The position numbers were made by a program, and so were the translations under genes. DNA of 64,000 nt from Pontibacter litorisediminis (GTDB lineage Bacteria > Bacteroidota > Bacteroidia > Cytophagales > Hymenobacteraceae), in assembly GCF_029360645.1 (NCBI RefSeq), contig NZ_JARDUA010000011.1:1-64000 (forward strand). Direction: 5' to 3'. A model generated the notes under the pieces. That model was not told the DNA's origin, ran no database searches, and saw nothing but the letters and a program-made list of their open reading frames with translations. This document shows, in pieces, positions 1 through 7,924 of the stretch; position 1 is the first letter of the stretch; each line of letters starts with the position of its first letter.

Positions 1-30
1 GGACTTGAAGTGAGACGCGCTTCAAAAGAT

Positions 31-74
31 GGCCCTGTTGCTGTAAGGATTCACACCAGTACACCAACAGGGCC
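31..74. repeat. 10-bp perfect inverted repeat
   Basis: Arms GGCCCTGTTG (31-40) and CAACAGGGCC (65-74) are perfect complements around a 24-nt loop. No T-run follows on either strand, so a simple intrinsic terminator is not supported. It could be the end of an RNA structure whose gene lies left of the window. Bases 1-118 show no coding frame I would defend. Confidence 0.5.
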
Positions 75-118
75 AGTAAAGTAAAATATGGAAATGACAC
101 AGTTTAAATTACACTCCC

Positions 119-154
119 GAGGCCGCTGCATGTATACTTGCAGCGGCCTCTTTT
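119..154 (+). terminator. intrinsic terminator of an upstream plus-strand gene
   Basis: A 12-bp perfect stem (119-130 with 139-150) has a GTATAC-containing loop and is followed by TTTT at 151-154. It would end a transcript entering from the left. Its core is the reverse complement of the uvrA terminator core near 48385. Confidence 0.75.
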
Positions 155-197
155 ATTTTATCTTTGAGTAGAGATCCTCCTCTACGTTTTTAAATCA

Positions 198-1226
198 TCA
201 ATGCTGCTGCACCATCTCCTTCAGCGCCTCCACCCATGTGTCGCTGGAGTTCAGGCTCTCTACCAACTGCCACTTCTCGCCGCCCTCGTGCTCAAACATC
301 TCCTTAAACTCTTCGCCCACCTCCACAGTGGTTTCCAGGCAGTCGGCCACAAAGGCGGGGCTGAAGGCCAGCACTTTCTTGATGCCTTTGGCCGGCATGG
401 TTTTCAGCACCTCGTCGGTATAGGGCTGCAGCCACGGGTCTTTGCCCAGCCGCGATTGGAAGGCAACGGTATACTGGTCCTCGCTTAGGCCCAACTCAGC
501 AGCCAGCAGGCGTGAGGTGGCGAAGCAGGAGGCGCGGTAGCAGTAGCGGTTGCGCTTGTTGTAGCTGTTGCAGCAGGAGCCCAGTTTGCAGTAGCCGTGG
601 TCGCTGCCTTTAAGTATCTGCCGCTCCGGCACGCCGTGATAGCTGAACACTACGTGGTCGTAGTTATCCTCGGCCATATACTTCCTGCCCAGCTCGGCAA
701 AGGCGTTGATAAAGCCGGGGTCGTCGCAGTAGGTGGAGATAAAGTTTATACTTGGGATGATCCACCAGTCCTTCACGATCTCCATGATCTTGTCGTGCAC
801 GGAGCCGGTGGTGGCAGAGGCGTACTGCGGGAACAGCGGCACCACAATGATGCGGGATACGCTTTTGTCGCGCAGCTCCTCCAGGGCACTTTTTATACTT
901 GGGCTCTGGTAGCGCATCCCAAAGGCCACGTGGTAGTCCTCGCCGAGGGCTTTCTGCAGCTTCTCCTGCAGGTCGCGGCCGTGGTAGAGCAGCGGTGAGC
1001 CGCGGTCTGTCCAGAGCTGCTGGTATACTTTGGCAGACTTAGGGGCGCGGAACGGGGCAATAACGCCGTTGACCAGTGCATAGCGGCCCACAGGGTTTAT
1101 GTCGATCACACGCTTATCCAGCAGGAACTCGCGCAGGTATTTTCTAACATCGGGTGTATTGGGGGTGTCCGGTGTACCGAGGTTCACCAGCAGCACGCCA
1201 ATCTTACCTATAGTTTTTTTGCTCAT
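198..1226 (-). CDS. hemH: ferrochelatase
   Basis: This enzyme inserts Fe(II) into protoporphyrin IX, the last step of protohaem synthesis. The 342-residue length is normal for the family. The N-terminal LLVNLGTPD motif, the catalytic His in SYHGVPER (about residues 195-202) and the conserved Glu in ADCLETTVE near the C terminus are all visible. A Cys-rich stretch follows the catalytic His (CKLGSCC and CYRASC, about residues 212-235) and could be an Fe-S or metal site; that is an inference. The gene stands alone, with a promoter-like TATCTTTG just upstream on the minus strand. Confidence 0.96.
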   Translation of the reverse strand: MSKKTIGKIGVLLVNLGTPDTPNTPDVRKYLREFLLDKRVIDINPVGRYALVNGVIAPFRAPKSAKVYQQLWTDRGSPLLYHGRDLQEKLQKALGEDYHVAFGMRYQSPSIKSALEELRDKSVSRIIVVPLFPQYASATTGSVHDKIMEIVKDWWIIPSINFISTYCDDPGFINAFAELGRKYMAEDNYDHVVFSYHGVPERQILKGSDHGYCKLGSCCNSYNKRNRYCYRASCFATSRLLAAELGLSEDQYTVAFQSRLGKDPWLQPYTDEVLKTMPAKGIKKVLAFSPAFVADCLETTVEVGEEFKEMFEHEGGEKWQLVESLNSSDTWVEALKEMVQQH

Positions 1227-1254
1227 CTATACTTATAAGAGTACTGTTGTTACA

Positions 1255-1262
1255 CAAAGATA
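1255..1262 (-). promoter_or_regulatory. promoter -7 element for hemH
   Basis: Reading the minus strand gives TATCTTTG, a match to the Bacteroidota -7 consensus TAnnTTTG, 29 nt before the hemH start codon. No clear -33 TTG partner is visible, so this is only a moderate call. Confidence 0.5.
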
Positions 1263-1380
1263 CAAGTATAACCCGTTACTTGTTGATACTTAATTTCTAT
1301 CCGCTCATAGAGGGGCAACGTAGCCTAAAGCGAAAAGTAGGGGGAAATGTTCTGAAGTTAGAAGGTTAGAAAGGTAAAAG

Positions 1381-1455
1381 CCCTGGCGCAAGCGTCCGCT
1401 TGTGCCTTGCTATGGAACCTGTAACAAGAAGCAAAGGCGGACGCTTGCGCCAGGG
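1381..1455. repeat. long palindromic intergenic repeat
   Basis: The left arm begins CCCTGGCGCAAGCGTCCGC (1381-1399) and its complement ends the element at 1455, giving 19 bp of perfect pairing over a spacer of about 35 nt. Pieces of the same element recur elsewhere: TCCGCTTGTGCCTT at 1395-1408 and 28711-28724, and CGCTTGCGCCAG at 1442-1453 and 48941-48952. Confidence 0.8.
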
Positions 1456-1638
1456 GAGGAAAGCAGCTTGTTTCTGCAAAACTTTCAGGTTTCTCATCTT
1501 CAATATCCTTCATCACCGTTCTCACACTTGATTAAAGTATACGCGGAAGCACCCCTAAGCTTTCTAACCTCTCTAGCTCCCCAACTCCTAAACTCCTCCT
1601 AAATCTGCACATTTTCACGGGGTTTCGTAAAAAAGGAG

Positions 1639-1646
1639 TAATTTTG
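1639..1646 (+). promoter_or_regulatory. promoter -7 element for era
   Basis: TAATTTTG matches TAnnTTTG and lies 18 nt before the era ATG, so the mRNA leader would be very short. The -33 region is weak. Confidence 0.45.
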
Positions 1647-1664
1647 CAACCTCAAATTTAGATT

Positions 1665-2555
1665 ATGGCCGAAACACCGCACAAAGCCGGTTTTGTAAGT
1701 ATAGTGGGCAAGCCGAACGTGGGCAAGTCCACGTTGATGAACGCGCTGGTGGGCGAGAAGCTTTCCATCATCACGTCTAAGGCGCAGACCACGCGGCACC
1801 GCATCATGGGCATTTTGAACGGAGATGACTTTCAGATCGTTTACTCCGACACGCCCGGCATCATCAAGCCGCAGTACGCGCTGCACGAGTCTATGATGGG
1901 CTTTGTGCGTACCTCGCTGGAGGATGCCGATATCATCCTTTTCGTGACGGACATTTACGAGAAGCACGACGAGGACGATGTGATCAAGCGCCTGAAGCAT
2001 GCCTCGGTGCCCATACTTTTGCTGATCAATAAAATTGACCAGGCTACCGAGGAGGAGGTGAACGAGAAGGTTGCTTATTGGAAAGAGCACATGAACCCGA
2101 CCGAGATCCTGCCTATATCGGCGCTGCACAAGTTTGGGCTCGATCATCTGTTTGCGCGTTTGCTGCACTACCTGCCGCAGCACCCGCCGTTTTACCCCAA
2201 GGATGAACTGACCGACAAGCCCGAGCGTTTCTTTGTCTCGGAAATGATCCGGGAAAAGATTTTCCTCAACTATAAAAAGGAGATTCCCTACAGCTGCGAG
2301 GTGGTGGTAGAGGAGTTTAAGGAAGAGGAGGACATCATCCGGATCCGGGCCGAGATCAGTGTGGAGCGGCGCAGCCAGAAAGGCATCGTGATCGGCAACA
2401 AAGGGGAGGCGCTGAAAAAAGTAGGCACGCAGGCCCGCCTCGACATGGAGGACTTCTTCCAGAAAAAGATATTTCTTGATTTATACGTGCGCGTGAACGA
2501 GAACTGGCGGACAGACCAGAAGCTGCTTCGGCGCTTCGGCTACCGCGAAGAGTAG
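1665..2555 (+). CDS. era: GTPase Era
   Basis: Era is an essential GTPase that binds the 3' end of 16S rRNA and helps 30S assembly. The 296-residue protein has the G1 loop GKPNVGKST near residue 17, the DTPG G3 motif near residue 63, NKID as G4 near residue 126, and a C-terminal KH domain with VIGNKGEALKKVG around residues 245-257. The next gene, 62 bp downstream on the same strand, is der, a second ribosome-assembly GTPase, so the two probably share regulation. Confidence 0.97.
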   Translation: MAETPHKAGFVSIVGKPNVGKSTLMNALVGEKLSIITSKAQTTRHRIMGILNGDDFQIVYSDTPGIIKPQYALHESMMGFVRTSLEDADIILFVTDIYEKHDEDDVIKRLKHASVPILLLINKIDQATEEEVNEKVAYWKEHMNPTEILPISALHKFGLDHLFARLLHYLPQHPPFYPKDELTDKPERFFVSEMIREKIFLNYKKEIPYSCEVVVEEFKEEEDIIRIRAEISVERRSQKGIVIGNKGEALKKVGTQARLDMEDFFQKKIFLDLYVRVNENWRTDQKLLRRFGYREE

Positions 2556-2617
2556 CGCACCATAAAGCTTCGGGGCACGGTGCTCCGGGGGCACTTTAAC
2601 ACTTTTATTTTAGTTCG

Positions 2618-3931
2618 ATGTCAACCAACATCATTGCTATTGTAGGCCGCCCGAACGTGGGCAAGTCTACGCTTTTTAACCGCCTGATCGGCCAGCGCAA
2701 GGCCATCATGGACAACGTGAGCGGCGTAACCCGCGACCGCAGCTACGGCCACGGCGACTGGACCGGCAAGTACTTCACCGTGATAGACACGGGCGGCTAC
2801 GTGCACGGCTCCGACGATATTTTTGAAGCCGAGATCAACCGGCAGGTAGAACTGGCCATGAACGAGGCCGACGTGATCCTGTTTATGGTGGACGTGGAAG
2901 CCGGCCTGACCGGGCTGGACGAAGAGTTTGCCAACGTGTTGCGCCGTACCGATAAGCCGGTGTACGTAGTGGCCAACAAAGCCGACACCAACGCCCGCAT
3001 GCACCAGATGGGTGAGTTTTATTCGCTGGGTGTGGGTATCGATATTTTCCCGGTCTCCTCGCAGAGCGGCTCCGGAACCGGCGAGCTGCTGGACGAGGTG
3101 GTAAAGCACTTTAAAGACGAGGGCGTGGAAGACCCGGATGCCGGTATCCCGAAGATCGCTGTGCTGGGCCGCCCGAACGTGGGCAAGTCCTCTTTCGTGA
3201 ACCTGCTGCTGGGCCAGGAGCGTAACATCGTGACTGACATTGCCGGTACCACCCGCGATGCCATCCATGCCCGCTACAATGCCTTCGGCAAGGAGTTTAT
3301 CATTGTGGATACCGCCGGTCTGCGCCGCAAGAGCAAGGTAAACGAGGACATCGAGTTCTACTCGGTGCTGCGCTCGGTGCGTGCCCTGGAAGATGCAGAC
3401 GTTTGTATCGTGATCTTGGATGCTACCCGCGGTATTGAGGCGCAGGACGTGAACATTATCGCCCTGGCCGAAAAGAACCGCAAAGGCATCGTGATCCTGG
3501 TGAACAAGTGGGACCTGATCGAGAAGGATACCCATACCACCAAGAAGTTCGAAGAGGAGATCTACAGCCGCATTGCGCCCATCGCTTACGTGCCGATCAT
3601 CTTTACCTCGGTGCTGACCAAGCAGCGTATTCACAAAGCCATTGAGGTGGCCATGGAGGTATACGACAACAAGACGCGCAAGATCCCGACCTCCAAGCTG
3701 AACGACCTGCTGCTGCCGGATATTGAGCGTTACCCGCCGCCAGCCATCAAAGGTAAGTTTATCAAGATCAAGTACATTACGCAGCTGCCGACGCACAACC
3801 CTACGTTTGCGTTTTTCTGTAACCTGCCGCAGTATGTCAAGGAGTCGTACACGCGCTACCTGGAGAACCGGATGCGCGAGCACTTCGACTTTACAGGGGT
3901 TCCGATCAGGCTGCTGTTCAAGAAAAAATAA
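2618..3931 (+). CDS. der: GTPase Der (EngA), double G domain
   Basis: Der acts in 50S subunit maturation. The 437-residue length is typical. Two tandem G domains are plain: GRPNVGKSTLF near residue 10 and GRPNVGKSSFV near residue 185, with NKAD and NKWD G4 motifs respectively. A KH-like C-terminal domain follows. The ATG at 2618 gives the expected short N terminus before the first P-loop. Confidence 0.97.
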   Translation: MSTNIIAIVGRPNVGKSTLFNRLIGQRKAIMDNVSGVTRDRSYGHGDWTGKYFTVIDTGGYVHGSDDIFEAEINRQVELAMNEADVILFMVDVEAGLTGLDEEFANVLRRTDKPVYVVANKADTNARMHQMGEFYSLGVGIDIFPVSSQSGSGTGELLDEVVKHFKDEGVEDPDAGIPKIAVLGRPNVGKSSFVNLLLGQERNIVTDIAGTTRDAIHARYNAFGKEFIIVDTAGLRRKSKVNEDIEFYSVLRSVRALEDADVCIVILDATRGIEAQDVNIIALAEKNRKGIVILVNKWDLIEKDTHTTKKFEEEIYSRIAPIAYVPIIFTSVLTKQRIHKAIEVAMEVYDNKTRKIPTSKLNDLLLPDIERYPPPAIKGKFIKIKYITQLPTHNPTFAFFCNLPQYVKESYTRYLENRMREHFDFTGVPIRLLFKKK

Positions 3932-3946
3932 TTTTTCGGGTGTGTA

Positions 3947-3976
3947 TTTGGAGGCTCATATATAGTAGTATATTTG
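3947..3976 (+). promoter_or_regulatory. Bacteroidota-type promoter of the first lipoprotein gene
   Basis: TTTG at 3947-3950 and TATATTTG at 3969-3976 are separated by 18 bp, fitting the -33/-7 architecture of the Bacteroidota primary sigma factor. The ATG of the first lipoprotein is 28 nt further on. This is the clearest promoter in the window. Confidence 0.7.
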
Positions 3977-4004
3977 CGCCTCATTTATAAAAATCACAAA
4001 CACC

Positions 4005-4202
4005 ATGAAAAAAGTATTTGGTTTGCTTTTCGTTGCAGGTCTGTTCGCTTTTGCATCTTGCAACAGCGCTGAAGAGACAGCTACTGAGGTTGAGACTGTA
4101 GAAGAAACTACAGTTGAAGAGGCTCCAGTTGTAGAGGAAGACACTACTACACTTGAGGCTGACACAGCTGCTACTTCAGTTGATTCTGCTTCTGCTGAGT
4201 AA
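4005..4202 (+). CDS. small acidic lipoprotein, array member 1
   Basis: The product has 65 residues. It has a Lys-Lys N terminus, a hydrophobic segment and a lipobox AFASC with the lipidated Cys at residue 19. The mature 46-residue part is almost all Glu, Thr, Val, Ala and Asp and has no recognisable domain. Acidic residues close to the lipidated Cys resemble Bacteroidota surface-export signals, so it may sit outside the outer membrane; this is inference. It has its own promoter and terminator. Three more lipoproteins with Cys at exactly residue 19 follow. Function is unknown. Confidence 0.8.
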   Translation: MKKVFGLLFVAGLFAFASCNSAEETATEVETVEETTVEEAPVVEEDTTTLEADTAATSVDSASAE

Positions 4203-4239
4203 TCAACACACGTAAACTCCCGGCGCATGGCCGGGGCAT

Positions 4240-4270
4240 AAAAAGGCACCTCCAAAGGGTGCCTTTTTAT
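4240..4270 (+). terminator. intrinsic terminator after lipoprotein 1
   Basis: AAAAAGGCACC pairs with GGTGCCTTTTT around a short loop and ends in a T-run. It separates lipoprotein 1 from lipoproteins 2 and 3. Confidence 0.8.
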
Positions 4271-4392
4271 ATTTCTATATATTTCTATAAACTATATTCA
4301 ACTGCTGCCGTATTCTTTGTCATGTTTCCGCGGTAGCCGCTTGTGCTGCCCGGGAACAGGGATTTATTCCTTTACCTAAACGCATAGAACCA

Positions 4393-4581
4393 ATGAAAAA
4401 AGCACTGTACGTATTTACCCTTGCAGGCCTTTTCGCCTTCGCTTCCTGCGACTCCCCGGCTGAGGAGAGAGCAGAGGAAAGGGAGGAAACTGTAGAGGAA
4501 ATGGAAGATCAGGCAGAAGAGGTGTCGGATGATATGGAAGACGCCGTGGAAGACACTGACACCAGTGCCGTGATCGAGTAG
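4393..4581 (+). CDS. small acidic lipoprotein, array member 2
   Basis: A 62-residue lipoprotein with lipobox AFASC, Cys at residue 19. The mature chain is a string of Glu-rich 11-residue units (EERAEEREETV, EEMEDQAEEVS, DDMEDAVEDTD), the periodicity expected of an extended amphipathic helix. It is 31 bp upstream of array member 3 with no terminator between them, so the two are probably co-transcribed. The signal peptide closely matches its neighbours, pointing to tandem duplication. Function is unknown. Confidence 0.75.
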   Translation: MKKALYVFTLAGLFAFASCDSPAEERAEEREETVEEMEDQAEEVSDDMEDAVEDTDTSAVIE

Positions 4582-4612
4582 TTTTGTTTGTAACCCTTAA
4601 AACTGAAATATT

Positions 4613-4822
4613 ATGAAAAAGTCAATTTTGATGTTCCTGGCTCTAGGCCTCTTTGCCTTTACCTCCTGCGATTCTAACACAGAGAATGCTGTAGAGAACG
4701 ATACCGAAAGAGTAGAAGAAGGAGCCGAGGAAGTAGGCAACGACATTGAAGAAGGTGCCGAAGAAGCCGGCAACGAGATAGAGGAGGGTGCCGAAGAAGT
4801 AGAGAACGAAGTAAACAACTAA
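4613..4822 (+). CDS. small acidic lipoprotein, array member 3
   Basis: A 69-residue lipoprotein with lipobox AFTSC, Cys at residue 19. Three near-perfect 11-residue repeats fill the C-terminal half (EEGAEEVGNDI, EEGAEEAGNEI, EEGAEEVENEV). The pattern recalls the 11-mer helices of LEA-type or lipid-binding proteins; that comparison rests on pattern only. A terminator follows. Confidence 0.78.
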   Translation: MKKSILMFLALGLFAFTSCDSNTENAVENDTERVEEGAEEVGNDIEEGAEEAGNEIEEGAEEVENEVNN

Positions 4823-4844
4823 TTTATAGCAGGCAATGCCTTGG

Positions 4845-4880
4845 TAGCGGGTTGGGCTCAGGCTCAACCCGCTATTATTT
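4845..4880 (+). terminator. intrinsic terminator after lipoprotein 3
   Basis: TAGCGGGTTG (4845-4854) pairs with CAACCCGCTA (4865-4874) and is followed by a T-rich stretch. Confidence 0.7.
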
Positions 4881-4994
4881 TAAGTGGACGGTGTTAACCT
4901 ATCACTTTGCCTGCCGTTGAATAACAGCATGTTGTGTTGTGGAAACTGCCTGTAGGCAAGGCCCACGCACGAAGTATAAATTAAATGAAAGGCC

Positions 4995-5174
4995 ATGAAA
5001 AAGCTAGTTTATCTATTTGCTGTCGCCGGGCTGTTTAACCTGGGAGCATGCGCATCTACTGAGAACACGGTAGAAGAAGGAGCCGATGAAGTGGAAAATG
5101 CAGCCGAGGAGGCTGGCGATGAAGTGGAAGAGGCTGCGGATGAGGTAGAGGACGAAATCGATAACGATAAATAA
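4995..5174 (+). CDS. small acidic lipoprotein, array member 4
   Basis: The reading frame from the ATG at 4995 to the TAA at 5172-5174 encodes 59 residues. It has a signal peptide, a lipobox LGAC with Cys at residue 19, and a mature part of Glu/Ala/Asp 11-residue units (EEGADEVENAA, EEAGDEVEEAA). It matches array members 2 and 3 in build. It is separated from member 3 by a terminator and followed by its own strong terminator. Function is unknown. Confidence 0.75.
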   Translation: MKKLVYLFAVAGLFNLGACASTENTVEEGADEVENAAEEAGDEVEEAADEVEDEIDNDK

Positions 5175-5197
5175 GGTAAGCACTACTTCTGAAACAC

Positions 5198-5234
5198 AAA
5201 GGCCGGTGCAGTACGCTGCACCGGCCTTTGCTTT
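5198..5234. terminator. bidirectional terminator between convergent genes
   Basis: A 14-bp stem (5198-5211 with 5216-5229, AAAGGCCGGTGCAG and its complement) with a 4-nt loop. It serves lipoprotein 4 on the plus strand and probably also the minus-strand gene ending at 5250. Confidence 0.8.
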
Positions 5235-5249
5235 TGCACGTTGCCGCAC

Positions 5250-5819
5250 CTACGGGCCCAGCCTTTTCTGGATCAGGCTGTTCACCAGCGCGAAGAGGCG
5301 CTTGGGGGTAAAGGTGCGCCAGTGGATGTCGTCCAGGTTGCCGCCATAGTTGATATAAGAGTCCAGGTTATAGTTCTTCATCTCGCTCAGCACGAAATCC
5401 TGGAAGCCAAGGGCAGCCACCCAACCCTCCTCAATGTCCTCAAACCACTCTTCATAGTAAGAGTCGTCGGAGCCGTGGAAGTTAAACACGTTTTCCCCGA
5501 TCAGGATAAAGTGCTTAATGCCTTCCTCCACCATCGGGTCAATGATGTTTCGCTTCAGCTGCATAACGTCGTTGTTCAGGGCGTCGTTCCACTCGCCAAT
5601 GAACTCTATCACTGCAAAATTCAGCTCGTAATCGGCATAGAGTATCTTGATAAACAGCGTTTCGGAGTTCATGTCGTCCCACTGGGGGTGTATGTAGTAC
5701 CCGTAAATGGTGTTGGTGTACTGCGAAAGGCTGTTCTCTGCCCCATAGAGCGGTGAGCGCGGATCCTCGGAGGCAGCGTACTTCTCTATCCAGTTATAGT
5801 ATGGTTCTATCGTATGCAT
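5250..5819 (-). CDS. conserved hypothetical protein, 189 aa
   Basis: I do not recognise this family. The chosen start (MHTIEPYYNW) avoids a basic, unstructured 37-residue extension in the longer frame. The protein is soluble-looking, rich in aromatic and acidic residues (YYNWIEKY, HPQWDD, DDSYYEEWFEDIEEGW) and lacks a signal peptide or membrane segment. It faces the lipoprotein array convergently across a shared terminator. Confidence 0.65.
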   Translation of the reverse strand: MHTIEPYYNWIEKYAASEDPRSPLYGAENSLSQYTNTIYGYYIHPQWDDMNSETLFIKILYADYELNFAVIEFIGEWNDALNNDVMQLKRNIIDPMVEEGIKHFILIGENVFNFHGSDDSYYEEWFEDIEEGWVAALGFQDFVLSEMKNYNLDSYINYGGNLDDIHWRTFTPKRLFALVNSLIQKRLGP

Positions 5820-6092
5820 AAAGTGTAAAAACAGGTGCGGGGGCTGCAGTATACTGTACTGCCGGCGCTGCCCTAAAGTTGAGGCCTTCGGGCAGCTTTT
5901 TTCCACCCGCCAGCGCTGTGGTTTCAACAAAAACAGCCAAAAAAAAGTGGCATCCGGTGCAAATGTAAAGTATAAGTGCCGAACAGGAAACCGTTTAGGG
6001 CCTCCTGCGGTATGGTAAAGTACAGGCGTCGGTTCTGAAAGGCGCTGGCATACCCAGGGTACGCATCATCAACACTAACTTTCCGGCAAACT

Positions 6093-6821
6093 ATGGTATC
6101 AATAATTCACTTTGAGGAGGATAACCTTGTAGGTTTTCATGTGCAGCACTATATTGACGAGGCTGGGCTGAGGACAATTGTGCGGGAGATGGAAGAGAAG
6201 GCGCAGGAGCAAGACAAGGTATGTTTATACTTTGAGTTCGAGAACTTTGGCGATTGGGACAGCGTGCAGTCGTTTTTTGATACGCTGAAGCTGAAGTTCC
6301 ACAGCTGGGACAAAATTGCCCGCTACGCCATCGTAACCGATAAGGATTGGGTAAAGAAACAGTCGCGGCTGGCTAACTTCCTGACGCCCCACTTTGAGGT
6401 GAAGGCCTTTAGCCTGGCCGACAAGGAGCCTGCAATAGCATGGCTGCGGCAGCCCGTAGCCGACAAACCCGGGCAGGGCCTGTCGGTGCTGGAGGCCATG
6501 CCCAGGCATGTGGTGGGGGTGGCTACGCTTGGCAGCCTCTCCGCAGATGATTACCGCACCGTAAACGACCTGCTGGCCGAACAGGCAATGAAGCAACAGG
6601 ATGTGCGTTTATACCTGGAGGTGCTGCAACCTAACGGCAATGCCCCGGATGCCCTCTGGGAAGAGCTAAAGCAGCAAGTGCCTCGGCACGACAGGCTCAG
6701 CAAGGTTGCCATAGCCGGCCATGAGGAGTGGCTGCAGCGCCTGGGGGGCTATGTGCCCGGCAATAATGTAAGATTCTTTAAATTGGATGAGCGCGACACG
6801 GCCATAGACTGGCTACGATAG
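6093..6821 (+). CDS. duplicated SpoIIAA-like (STAS-fold) protein
   Basis: The 242-residue protein appears to hold two copies of the SpoIIAA-like domain, about residues 1-118 and 130-242. Each copy ends in the same pattern: an alpha/beta segment with a Trp (IVTDKDWVKK; IAGHEEWLQR), then a Phe-x-Leu strand, then AIAWLR or AIDWLR. Single-domain relatives have no firmly known role. There is no signal peptide. The next gene starts 42 bp downstream on the same strand. Confidence 0.65.
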   Translation: MVSIIHFEEDNLVGFHVQHYIDEAGLRTIVREMEEKAQEQDKVCLYFEFENFGDWDSVQSFFDTLKLKFHSWDKIARYAIVTDKDWVKKQSRLANFLTPHFEVKAFSLADKEPAIAWLRQPVADKPGQGLSVLEAMPRHVVGVATLGSLSADDYRTVNDLLAEQAMKQQDVRLYLEVLQPNGNAPDALWEELKQQVPRHDRLSKVAIAGHEEWLQRLGGYVPGNNVRFFKLDERDTAIDWLR

Positions 6822-6863
6822 CAGCTGCTTGCAGGGAGCTGCCGCGCCATCAGCTCTGGAAAA

Positions 6864-7913
6864 ATGTTCAGAAAAACACTCTTATTCTTTATGGTACTGC
6901 TGCTGGAGCAGCAGTATGCTTTTGCCCAGGGGGCACCGGATTACACTAAAGTCTATCATCCTGTTATAAACGAGGCGGAGCTGCTGGTGGTGGACAGGGA
7001 GTATGAAAAGGCGCTGGACACCTACCGGCAAGCCTTTGCCGCCGTTCCCTCGCCTTTCGCCCGCGATTACTACAACGCCGCTATCTGCGCGCTGGAGCTG
7101 CAGGACCGCAAAAGAACCTTTAACTACCTGGAGGAGCTGGTGCAGAAAGGCGTAAGCCTGGAATACCTGGAGCGGCAACCTGTGCTGGACTCGCTGCGCA
7201 ACACAAAGCACTGGCAGAAGTTCGCCAAAAAGTACCCCAAGCGCCGCGACAAGTATGAGCAAAAGCTTAACAAAGAACTCCGAGCCGACCTCGACGAGCT
7301 CTATGCCCGCGACCAATACTTCCGGCAGGCGAAGGGCGGCTGGCGCGTGCACGGCGACACGATCACTAAGATTGAGGCGGCCAACACCAAACTGCTGCTC
7401 GGTTGGATAGAGGAGTACGGTTACCCGGGGGAGGACCAGATCGGGCTGGCAGATACGTTGGAGCTGCTGCCCCGCTTTACGGTGGTGATAGAACGCCAAA
7501 CCAAGGCACGCAAAGGCCACGACTTTAAGGAGGTGCTGACGCAGGCCGTGCAGCAGGGGCGCCTTGCCCCACAGGCCGCCGCTTACCTGCTGGACCAGCA
7601 GGCCGGCACCAGCAAGTATGGCGCCCGCGTTTTTGCCAAAATAAAGTGCAGCAAGTGCGCGGATGACGAAGAACTCGGGACGCTGGATGATTACATGACC
7701 ACCAAGATCAGTAGGGAGCAGGAGGAGCAGGTGGATAAGCGCCGCAGGGAGCTAGGGCTGGAGCCGCTGGAGCTATACAAGTATAAGATCGTGCACGTTG
7801 GCGATAGGAACCGTGACCGGTTTATACTTACCTACCCCTGGTCTGTTATCAACTACGTGGTGCCGAGCAAGGAGGCCGCCCGTGTGCTGCTGGAGAAGCT
7901 AACGATGAAGTAA
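6864..7913 (+). CDS. secreted TPR-like hypothetical protein
   Basis: A 349-residue protein with a signal peptide (about residues 1-22, cut near AFAQG). It then has one or two tetratricopeptide-like helical repeats (residues 35-105; YEKALDTYRQAFAAVPSP is typical TPR text) and a longer uncharacterised region. Its mid part is Lys/Arg-rich, with a CSKCADDEELG segment near residue 267. Probably periplasmic; partner unknown. Confidence 0.65.
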   Translation: MFRKTLLFFMVLLLEQQYAFAQGAPDYTKVYHPVINEAELLVVDREYEKALDTYRQAFAAVPSPFARDYYNAAICALELQDRKRTFNYLEELVQKGVSLEYLERQPVLDSLRNTKHWQKFAKKYPKRRDKYEQKLNKELRADLDELYARDQYFRQAKGGWRVHGDTITKIEAANTKLLLGWIEEYGYPGEDQIGLADTLELLPRFTVVIERQTKARKGHDFKEVLTQAVQQGRLAPQAAAYLLDQQAGTSKYGARVFAKIKCSKCADDEELGTLDDYMTTKISREQEEQVDKRRRELGLEPLELYKYKIVHVGDRNRDRFILTYPWSVINYVVPSKEAARVLLEKLTMK

Positions 7914-7924
7914 TAAGTCTATAC

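Larger units (their letters stand above)
1227..1664. other. 438-bp intergenic region with a long inverted repeat
   Basis: This spacer separates divergent hemH and era. It holds the hemH promoter element, a long palindromic repeat at 1381-1455 and the era promoter element near 1639. No credible gene is present. Confidence 0.7.
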
